From an uncultured Clostridia bacterium (GTDB lineage: Bacteria > Bacillota > Clostridia > UBA1381), in the NCBI GenBank assembly GCA_934481375.1, contig CAKSPN010000076.1, positions 1 through 7,743 of the forward strand: 7,743 nucleotides of DNA, given 5' to 3'. Below are positions 1-5,938 of the stretch, in pieces. The notes under the pieces are model-generated. The model was given only the letters and a program-made list of their open reading frames with translations, ran no database searches and was not told the DNA's origin. The position numbers and the translations under genes are program-made. How positions within the stretch are numbered: position 1 is the first letter of the stretch; each line of letters starts with the position of its first letter.

Positions 1-1356
1 TCATTTGACCGCCCGGAGTTTAAGCGTATGATTAAAATGATTGAGGAAAAAAAGATAAACACCGTGATTACAAAGGATTTATCAAGACTTGGGCGTGATT
101 ACATAGAGGTCGGAAATTACATAGACAAATTTTTTCCCATGCACGGTGTGCGCTACATTGCCGTGAATGACGGCATCGACACGGACTCAACAAGCAGTGC
201 AAACGATATGACGCCGTTTCGTGCCGTGTTCAATGATATGTATGCAAAGGACATCAGCAAAAAGGTGAGGACGGCACTCACAACCAAAAAAATCAGCGGT
301 AAATTTATCGGCGCACAGCCGCCGTTCGGGTACAGAAAAGACCCGCATGACAAAAATCATCTTATTATTGATGAGGAAAGCGCAGTTTATGTGCGCCGCA
401 TTTACGGGGAGTTTCTGGCGGGCAGTACGATTTTGGGCATAGCGCACGGTCTTAGTGCGGATAAAATCCCAACGCCCTCCGAGCAGAAAAAAACTGTGGC
501 GGCACGGAAGAATTGTATCTGGAACGATACAATTGTCAGGCGTATTCTGACCAATCCCACATACGCCGGGCATATTACGCAGAATATGACACGGAAGATA
601 AGCTATAAAATCAATAAAAAGGTACGCTTACCGCAAAGCGAATGGATTATTATAAAAAACACGCACGATGCGATTATTTCCCAAGAAGATTTTGATGCGG
701 TATCGGAAATTCTGGCAAAGCGCAGTTACAACAAGCAAAAGCGTTCGGGAAAAACGCATTTGCTGTCGGGACTTGTGTTCTGCAAAGATTGCGGCGGCGG
801 TATGAGCTTTGTAAGACAATCCGAAACGAGAACATATCTTGTTTGCGGCAGATGGCGAAAAAACGCAAAGCTCGGCGTGTGCAGTTCGCACAGCATAAGA
901 GAATTGTATGTTGAAAACATAATAAAGGATAAACTTAAGGAACTGGCTTCGGCTGTAGACACATCGGAAATTCTGAGTGCCGCCGAGGCTTTTTTTGCAA
1001 AAGAAAATGACGGCGGAAATCTTACGGAGCAAATAACCCGAAAGCTTGAGATATGCAGGCGCACACTGCTAAGTCTGTACAAGGACAAAGCCATGGGTGC
1101 GATTTCGGAAAGCGAATATGCGGAAATGAGCGAAGAAATAAAATCGGAAAGAGAAATTTATGAAAAAAGGCTCGGCGAACTGCGGAAGAAAACCGACAAT
1201 TCACGGTCACGGGCGGATTTGAGCAAATTATTAAATTCGATTATCGGATTTGAGGATATTGACCGCAACACACTGCTTTTATTGGTCGATAAAGTGTACA
1301 TAGGCAAAAACAAGGAAACGGAGATACGGTTTAAATTTGACAAGCCGCAAAAATGA
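1..1356 (+). CDS. Large serine recombinase (TnpX/TndX-like integrase), 5'-truncated by the window edge
   Basis: This is a site-specific DNA recombinase of the kind that integrates and excises Clostridia transposons, ICEs and phages. The reading frame is open from base 1 (the first nine codons read SFDRPEFKR), so the true start and the catalytic serine, about 60-70 residues further upstream in relatives, are outside the window; the ATG at 28 is internal. Numbering from that ATG, the rest of the resolvase domain contains the conserved KDLSRLGRDYIEVG at 16-29. A recombinase domain follows (about 95-235, with PPFGYR at 98-103), then a zinc ribbon with C252, C255, C273 and C285, a charged helical and probably coiled-coil stretch (about 330-390), and a C-terminal tail ending KVYIG...EIRFKF as in the family. 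The C-terminus looks intact and stops at TGA. Nothing else of a mobile element is visible, so whether it belongs to a live element is unknown. The family call is firm; the subfamily is not. Confidence 0.93.
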   Translation, partial: SFDRPEFKRMIKMIEEKKINTVITKDLSRLGRDYIEVGNYIDKFFPMHGVRYIAVNDGIDTDSTSSANDMTPFRAVFNDMYAKDISKKVRTALTTKKISGKFIGAQPPFGYRKDPHDKNHLIIDEESAVYVRRIYGEFLAGSTILGIAHGLSADKIPTPSEQKKTVAARKNCIWNDTIVRRILTNPTYAGHITQNMTRKISYKINKKVRLPQSEWIIIKNTHDAIISQEDFDAVSEILAKRSYNKQKRSGKTHLLSGLVFCKDCGGGMSFVRQSETRTYLVCGRWRKNAKLGVCSSHSIRELYVENIIKDKLKELASAVDTSEILSAAEAFFAKENDGGNLTEQITRKLEICRRTLLSLYKDKAMGAISESEYAEMSEEIKSEREIYEKRLGELRKKTDNSRSRADLSKLLNSIIGFEDIDRNTLLLLVDKVYIGKNKETEIRFKFDKPQK

Positions 1357-1389
1357 GAATATAATTATATGAAAGCTTTAATAATTACA

Positions 1390-1418
1390 TTGACAAGCGT
1401 ATGGCGCTATAATATAAT
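1390..1418 (+). promoter_or_regulatory. Perfect consensus sigma-70/sigma-A promoter of the beta-galactosidase unit
   Basis: A -35 box TTGACA (1390-1395) and a -10 box TATAAT (1413-1418) are separated by exactly 17 bp, matching the housekeeping consensus at all twelve positions. Transcription would start near 1425, giving a leader of about 25 nt before the ATG at 1451. A second TATAAT overlaps at 1408-1413 but has the wrong spacing. The spacer between the boxes holds a short inverted repeat, AGCG-N5-CGCT (1396-1408), which could be an operator half-site pair or chance. The promoter lies 33 bp after the recombinase stop codon. Confidence 0.85.
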
Positions 1419-1437
1419 ACTGTTATAAGATACGTAC

Positions 1438-1444
1438 AAGGAGG
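1438..1444 (+). promoter_or_regulatory. Ribosome binding site of the beta-galactosidase gene
   Basis: AAGGAGG is a full anti-Shine-Dalgarno match, placed 6 nt before the ATG at 1451. It fixes that start codon and predicts strong translation. Confidence 0.9.
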
Positions 1445-1450
1445 AAAACA

Positions 1451-3481
1451 ATGAGTATAAAAAAATTCAATCCGCCGACGAAGTATCCGCACTTCATACA
1501 CGGCGGAGATTATAACCCAGATCAGTGGAAGGATATGCCGCAGATTTTAGAGGATGATATGCGTCTTATAACGGAAGCTAACTGCAATACAATGAGCATG
1601 GGAATATTCTCATGGACGGAACTTGAGCCTGAAGAGGGCAGATACGATTTTTCGTTTATGGACAAAATGATGGATATGCTTGCCGAAAACGGTCACAAGG
1701 TTATCCTTGCCACACCGTCGGGCGCACGTCCTGCGTGGATGAGTTTTGCGCACCCGGAGGTGTTGCGTGTGAGAGCGGACGGCGGCAGAAACAAGCATGG
1801 TCAGCGCCACAATCATTGCCTTACATCAAAGTATTACAGAGAAAAAGTCCGTGCGATAAATGCGGAGCTTGCAAAGCGCTATAAGGATCACCCTGCGCTT
1901 TTGATGTGGCACATTTCAAACGAATACGGCGGCTGCTGTTACTGCGAGGAATGTCAGAAAGCATTCCGTGAATGGCTCAAGAAAAAGTACGGCACGCTCG
2001 AAAATCTCAATAAGGCATGGTGGACGGCGTTCTGGAGCCACACATACACTTCATGGGATCAGATTGAGGCTCCGACAGATATAGGCGAAAACTGCACAAA
2101 CGGTCTTACGCTTGACTGGAAAAGATTTACTACATATCAGACGGGCGATTTTATCGACAACGAAACCGCTCCTTTGCGTGAGTACACGCCCGACATACCT
2201 GTTACAACCAATATGGTCGAACCGATTTATGCGCCCGATTACAGAGAACTGCAGAAGCACGTTGACGTCATTTCGTGGGACAATTATCCCGAATGGCACG
2301 TGAGAGACGATGTGTATACGGCAACGATGTCGGCGTTTAACCACGATGTTTTCAGAGGATTAAAGCACAAGCCGTTTATGCTTATGGAAAGCACGCCGAG
2401 CCTTGTAAACTGGCGTGAGTACAACAAGCTCAAAAAGCCGGGCGTAAACAAGCTTGCGTCATTGCAGGCAGTGGCGCACGGTTCGGATTCGGTGCAGTAT
2501 TTCCAGTGGCGTCAGGGCAGAGGCTGCTCCGAAAAGCATCACGGTGCGGTTGTGAGCCATGTCGGAACAAACGATACAAGAACGTTCCGCGAGGTTTCGG
2601 AGCTGGGCGGAATTTTAAAACAGCTTGATGAAATATTAGGCACAACAACCGAGTCGGAGGTTGCAATCCTTTACGATTGGGATAATCTGTGGGCATTAGA
2701 GGACGCAAGCGCTTATCACAAAAGCGATAAGGACTTTTTAAACACGTTATTAAAGCACTACTATGCGTTCTGGAAACAGGGTATCAACGTTGACGTTGTG
2801 GGTGCGTCAGACGATTTGTCAAAGTACAAAATAGTTGTTGCGCCCATGCTTTATATGGTTAAAGAGGATCAGGCGAATAATCTTGAAAGATACGTCAGAA
2901 ACGGCGGAACGCTTGTTGCAACGTATATGTTCGGCACGGTTGAAGAAAATTCGCTGTGCTATATAGGAGGTATGCCGGGTGGAAAGCTTAAGGACGTAAT
3001 GGGTATTCTGACCGAGGAAATCGACACGCTTACGCCCAACGAAAAGAACAGGGTGAAAATTGTGTGCGGCAGGGAATATGACGCTGTTGATTACTGCGAG
3101 ATTATCCATGCAAAAGGCGCAAAAGTGACGGGCGAGTTTGAATGCGACTTCTACAAAGGCAGTCCGGCGCTGACCGAGAACAAATACGGCGAAGGCGAGG
3201 CACATTATATCGCTTTCCGTGATAACGGCGACTTCTGCATTGATTTCTACAAAATGCTTGCCGACAGAAAGGGCATAAAGAGAAATATCGAGTCGGAACT
3301 TCCGCACGGAGTGACTGTGCAGTCCCGTACCGACGGCGAAAATGAGTATTTATTTATACAGAACTATACTCCCGAAACCGTTACGGTGGACGGAGTAAGC
3401 GGAGTGATTATACCCGAAAATGAAAAAGCGGACGGAACCTTGACTCTTGGCGGTTACGGCGTTAAGATTGTTAAGAGGTGA
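1451..3481 (+). CDS. Beta-galactosidase, glycoside hydrolase family 42
   Basis: This enzyme hydrolyses terminal beta-D-galactosyl residues from lactose-like or plant-derived galacto-oligosaccharides. No signal peptide is seen, so it should act in the cytoplasm on imported sugars. At 676 residues it is full length for GH42. The N-terminal (beta/alpha)8 barrel spans about 10-390 and starts with the family hallmark GGDYNPDQW (18-26). The acid/base is predicted to be E158 in WHISNEYG and the nucleophile E313 in FMLMESTPS. C123, C163, C165 and C168 match the spacing of the structural zinc site of the Thermus A4 enzyme. The trimerisation domain follows (about 395-600), then the small C-terminal beta domain (about 610-676). 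It is first in a three-gene unit behind a consensus promoter, and its stop codon overlaps the RBS of the next gene. Exact substrate preference cannot be read from the sequence. No regulator lies beside it within the window. Confidence 0.96.
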   Translation: MSIKKFNPPTKYPHFIHGGDYNPDQWKDMPQILEDDMRLITEANCNTMSMGIFSWTELEPEEGRYDFSFMDKMMDMLAENGHKVILATPSGARPAWMSFAHPEVLRVRADGGRNKHGQRHNHCLTSKYYREKVRAINAELAKRYKDHPALLMWHISNEYGGCCYCEECQKAFREWLKKKYGTLENLNKAWWTAFWSHTYTSWDQIEAPTDIGENCTNGLTLDWKRFTTYQTGDFIDNETAPLREYTPDIPVTTNMVEPIYAPDYRELQKHVDVISWDNYPEWHVRDDVYTATMSAFNHDVFRGLKHKPFMLMESTPSLVNWREYNKLKKPGVNKLASLQAVAHGSDSVQYFQWRQGRGCSEKHHGAVVSHVGTNDTRTFREVSELGGILKQLDEILGTTTESEVAILYDWDNLWALEDASAYHKSDKDFLNTLLKHYYAFWKQGINVDVVGASDDLSKYKIVVAPMLYMVKEDQANNLERYVRNGGTLVATYMFGTVEENSLCYIGGMPGGKLKDVMGILTEEIDTLTPNEKNRVKIVCGREYDAVDYCEIIHAKGAKVTGEFECDFYKGSPALTENKYGEGEAHYIAFRDNGDFCIDFYKMLADRKGIKRNIESELPHGVTVQSRTDGENEYLFIQNYTPETVTVDGVSGVIIPENEKADGTLTLGGYGVKIVKR

Positions 3482-3486
3482 GTTTT

Positions 3487-3900
3487 ATGTGGGCATTGCT
3501 TGCAGGCTTGTCTGCGCTGTTTGCGGCGCTGACATCAATTCTTGCAAAAGTCGGAATTAACGGAGTAAATTCCAACCTTGCCACCGCAATCCGAACGGCG
3601 GTTGTGCTTGTTATGGCGTGGGGCATGGTTTTTCTGACGGATTCCCAAAATGGAATATGCGATATAAGCCGTAAAAGCTGGCTCTTTCTGATTTTGTCGG
3701 GACTGGCGACGGGTGCGTCGTGGCTGTGCTATTACAAGGCGCTTCAATTGGGCGATGCATCAAAGGTGGCGTCGATAGACAAGCTGAGCGTTGTAATAAC
3801 GCTTGTGCTGGCGTTTGTATTTCTGCACGAAAACTTTACGTACAAGTCATTAATCGGAGCGGTATTGCTTACAGCGGGAACACTGCTTATGGTACTCTGA
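3487..3900 (+). CDS. Half-size EamA/DMT-family membrane transporter
   Basis: This is a small integral membrane protein of the drug/metabolite transporter superfamily. Five hydrophobic segments are visible, at roughly residues 1-20, 31-51, 64-86, 95-114 and 120-137, which make one EamA repeat. The signature region ASKVASIDKLSVVITLVLAF...HE (91-115) is typical of EamA. Most EamA permeases carry two such repeats (about 280-300 residues), so this one would have to dimerise, as single-repeat members do. I chose ATG 3487, giving 137 residues. A GAGGTG Shine-Dalgarno (3475-3480) lies 6 nt upstream and overlaps the beta-galactosidase stop codon (3479-3481), which points to translational coupling. An in-frame GTG at 3478 is possible (140 residues) but lies inside that RBS. 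The substrate is unknown; a sugar or sugar-product role is only suggested by the neighbouring gene. Confidence 0.85.
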   Translation: MWALLAGLSALFAALTSILAKVGINGVNSNLATAIRTAVVLVMAWGMVFLTDSQNGICDISRKSWLFLILSGLATGASWLCYYKALQLGDASKVASIDKLSVVITLVLAFVFLHENFTYKSLIGAVLLTAGTLLMVL

Positions 3901-3916
3901 AATGCGGAGACGCTCA

Positions 3917-4087
3917 ATGAAAAAAATGCATACGGGTGAATTATATTTGCCCGGTGACGACGAGATTATGAAAAGGCAGATAAAATGCCTCGATAAGCTG
4001 TATGAGTTCAATATGACACGTCCGACAGAACTTGAAAAGCGGCAGAAAATGCTAAAGGAAATCCTTGTAAAATTCTTCGGAAAATAA
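3917..4087 (+). pseudogene. N-terminal Mac-domain remnant of a maltose/galactoside O-acetyltransferase
   Basis: The 56-residue product (KMHTGELYLPGDDEI... YEFNMTRPTELEKRQKMLKEI) matches the N-terminal Mac domain of acetyl-CoA-dependent sugar O-acetyltransferases (Maa, LacA, NodL). Shared landmarks are K-M-x2-GELY, a D-x-E/D motif, FN-x-TRP, and R-x3-L-K-E before the FG turn. The reading frame stops with TAA just where the left-handed beta-helix domain should begin. That domain holds the catalytic histidine and the CoA site and normally adds about 130 residues. I found no trace of it in any frame between 4088 and 4190. The product should therefore be inactive as an acetyltransferase. The start is taken as ATG 3917 because GGAGA (3906-3910) lies 6 nt upstream; ATG 3902 lacks an RBS. 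It follows the EamA gene by 16 nt, so it is probably co-transcribed. A genuine stand-alone Mac-domain protein is the alternative reading. Confidence 0.65.
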
Positions 4088-4100
4088 ACGAACACGATGA

Positions 4101-4130
4101 GGAATTTTATTTCAAGGACAGGAAAATTCC
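4101..4130. repeat. Inverted repeat GGAATTTT / AAAATTCC downstream of the truncated acetyltransferase
   Basis: GGAATTTT (4101-4108) and its exact complement AAAATTCC (4123-4130) flank a 14-nt loop. An overlapping alternative pairing links AATTTTATTTC (4103-4113) with GAAATAAATT (4131-4140) through one bulge. It lies between the last plus-strand stop codon and the main terminator. It could be a weak upstream hairpin that protects the mRNA 3' end, a scar of the deletion that removed the acetyltransferase body, or AT-rich coincidence. Confidence 0.4.
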
Positions 4131-4154
4131 GAAATAAATTATAAAATAAAAATT

Positions 4155-4184
4155 AAAGGACGATTGCATCAGCAATCGTCCTTT
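4155..4184. terminator. Bidirectional intrinsic terminator between convergent units
   Basis: A perfect 13-bp stem (AAAGGACGATTGC, 4155-4167, paired with 4172-4184) closes a 4-nt ATCA loop. On the plus strand it is followed by TTTT, then GG and TTTTT; on the minus strand the stem is followed by a long T-rich run (TTTAATTTTTATTTTAT). It therefore suits Rho-independent termination of both the beta-galactosidase unit from the left and the hydrogenase unit from the right. The hydrogenase stop codon (TAA, 4193-4191) lies only 6 nt from the stem. Confidence 0.92.
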
Positions 4185-4190
4185 TGGTTT

Positions 4191-5921
4191 TTAGAATTTG
4201 TTTCTTTTTACGTATGTCGTGTGGAGCAGCTTGTGGGATTTTTCTTTGCCGGGCTCCTCAAAATAATCATCATAAAGCATCTGCACAACGGGGCTTAAGT
4301 GCGACTTTCTGAGCTCAAGATTTTCATCTGCATCATATAGAGCCTTTGCACGTACCGCCTTTAAGTCAACGCTGTTTCTTACAGAGTCGCTCTGCACAGG
4401 CTGTCCGCCGCCGTTTATACAGCCGCCGGGGCAAGCCATAACTTCGAGGAAGTCATAATGCTTTTCACCCGATTTAATCGCTTCAAGCACTGCTCTTGCA
4501 TTTGCAAGTCCCGAAGCAACAGCCACATTGAGAGTTTTGCCTGCCAGTGTGTATGTAGCTTCTTTTATACCCTGAGTACCTCTTACCTCTTTAAATTCGA
4601 TAAGGTCCGAACCGCCCTCAAGAATATCTGCGGCGGTTCTTAAAGCGGCCTCCATAACGCCGCCGGTTGCGCCGAATATTGCGCCTGCGCCCGTTGCAAC
4701 CTCAAACGGATCGTCAAACTTGCCGTCGGGAAGGTTGGTGAATTTAATTCCGCCTTTCTTTATCATATCGCCCAATTCACGTGTTGTAAGCGATACGTCA
4801 ACATCGGCAAAATCATATGCGTTTTCTTCCGCACGTGTACATTCAAACTTCTTTGCCGTACACGGAATAACGCTGACAACAAACAGGTTCTCGGGGTCAA
4901 TTCCGTTCTTCTGCGCATAGTATGATTTCAATACTGCACCGAACATCTGCTGAGGTGATTTACACGATGAAAGATTTGGAATGAAGTCCGGATAATGATG
5001 CTCTATAAACTTAACCCAACCGGGGCAGCAGCTTGTGAACATCGGAAGAACTTCGTTGCCTTTTATTCTTTCGAGCAGTTCCGTAGCCTCCTCAACGATT
5101 GTGAGGTCTGCGGTAACGTCCATATTAAACACGCTGTCAACGCCGAGCGCCTTTATGGCAGTAACCATTTTTCCCTCAACATTTGAGCCTATCGGCATAT
5201 CAAAACATTCGCCGAGTGTTGCACGGATTGACGGAGCAGTGAATACCAGTACCTGCTTTTCGGGGTCTGCTATAGCGTCCCAAACAAGATCCGTGTTATC
5301 CTTAACCTTAAGCGCGCCTACGGGACAAGCGACAACGCACTGTCCGCAGCCTACGCACGAGGTTTCCATCAAGTCTTTATCAAATGCGCATTCAACAGCC
5401 GATTTGTAACCTCTGTTTACAACGCCTATAGCGCCTACTGACTGCAGTTTTGAGCAGGCAGCCGTACAACGGCGGCAGAGTATACATTTGCTGTTGTCAC
5501 GGACAAGATACGGTGAGAGATTGTCTATCTCGCAGTCACGAATATCCTGCGGGAATCTGTCCTCATCTATACCATAGTCTGCGGCAAGCTTCTGAAGCTC
5601 ACAGTTTGTGCTTCTCTCGCACGAGAGACATTTTCTGTTGTGGTTTGAGAGCAAAAGCTCAATTGTTGTTTTTCTTGATTCCATTACGGCAGGGGTGTTT
5701 GTGAATACCTCCATACCCTCCTCAACGGGATATACGCACGATGCGATAAGTCCGCGTCTGCCTTTAACCTCAACAACGCATATGCGGCATGCGCCGATGC
5801 AGTTTAAATCTTTTAAGTAGCACAGCGACGGGATTTCAATGTTTGCCTCTTTCGCCGCCTGAAGGATTGTATAATTTTCAGGCACTGAAACGCTTATGCC
5901 GTTTATTTTTAAGTTTACCAT
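4191..5921 (-). CDS. hydA: [FeFe] hydrogenase catalytic subunit (HydA/HndD type, group A)
   Basis: This cytoplasmic enzyme makes or oxidises H2 at an H-cluster. The 576 residues follow the layout of C. pasteurianum hydrogenase I. An N-terminal 2Fe-2S domain has C34, C45, C48 and C62. A His-ligated 4Fe-4S site has H94, C98, C101 and C107. A two-cluster ferredoxin domain has C146, C149, C152 and C156, then C189, C192, C195 and C199. The H-cluster motifs are TSCCPGW (296-302; C298 is the proton-relay cysteine), PCTAKKFE (353-360; C354, K357, E360) and MACPGGCINGGGQP (495-508; C497, C501). A C-terminal small-subunit-like domain with EEPGKEKSHKLLHTTY ends the protein. One deviation is Ile352 before PC, where Met is usual. 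The gene sits 15 nt after the NuoF-like gene, so it probably belongs to an NAD(H)-linked, possibly electron-bifurcating, complex. The maturases HydE, HydF and HydG are not in the window. Group A3 versus A6 cannot be decided here. Confidence 0.97.
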   Translation of the reverse strand: MVNLKINGISVSVPENYTILQAAKEANIEIPSLCYLKDLNCIGACRICVVEVKGRRGLIASCVYPVEEGMEVFTNTPAVMESRKTTIELLLSNHNRKCLSCERSTNCELQKLAADYGIDEDRFPQDIRDCEIDNLSPYLVRDNSKCILCRRCTAACSKLQSVGAIGVVNRGYKSAVECAFDKDLMETSCVGCGQCVVACPVGALKVKDNTDLVWDAIADPEKQVLVFTAPSIRATLGECFDMPIGSNVEGKMVTAIKALGVDSVFNMDVTADLTIVEEATELLERIKGNEVLPMFTSCCPGWVKFIEHHYPDFIPNLSSCKSPQQMFGAVLKSYYAQKNGIDPENLFVVSVIPCTAKKFECTRAEENAYDFADVDVSLTTRELGDMIKKGGIKFTNLPDGKFDDPFEVATGAGAIFGATGGVMEAALRTAADILEGGSDLIEFKEVRGTQGIKEATYTLAGKTLNVAVASGLANARAVLEAIKSGEKHYDFLEVMACPGGCINGGGQPVQSDSVRNSVDLKAVRAKALYDADENLELRKSHLSPVVQMLYDDYFEEPGKEKSHKLLHTTYVKRNKF

Positions 5922-5930
5922 TTATATTAT

Positions 5931-5938
5931 ACCTCCTT
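5931..5938 (-). promoter_or_regulatory. Ribosome binding site of the hydrogenase catalytic gene
   Basis: Read on the minus strand, AAGGAGGT starts inside the TAA stop of the NuoF-like gene and ends 9 nt before the ATG at 5921. It fixes the HydA start and indicates that the two subunits are made from one transcript. Confidence 0.88.

Noticed and set aside
187..573. 128-residue minus-strand open frame within the recombinase
   Set aside because: It is antisense to a well-conserved gene, has no family resemblance and no RBS.
2819..3307. 162-residue minus-strand open frame within the beta-galactosidase
   Set aside because: It mirrors the coding constraint of the GH42 gene and has no recognisable domain.
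3478..3486. GTG start for the EamA protein
   Set aside because: The GTG lies inside the Shine-Dalgarno and the upstream stop codon; ATG 3487 has proper 6-nt spacing.
3902..3916. Upstream ATG for the Mac-domain ORF
   Set aside because: It has no RBS and adds MRRRS, which has no counterpart in the family; ATG 3917 has GGAGA at good spacing.
5035..5409. 124-residue plus-strand open frame within hydA
   Set aside because: It is antisense to the ferredoxin and H-cluster coding region; it is low-complexity and Ser/Thr-rich, typical of a shadow frame.
5926..5931. Minus-strand TATAAT just before the HydA start as a promoter
   Set aside because: There is no -35 match at the right distance, and a transcript from it would lack the RBS. 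It is simply the spacer between the RBS and the ATG.
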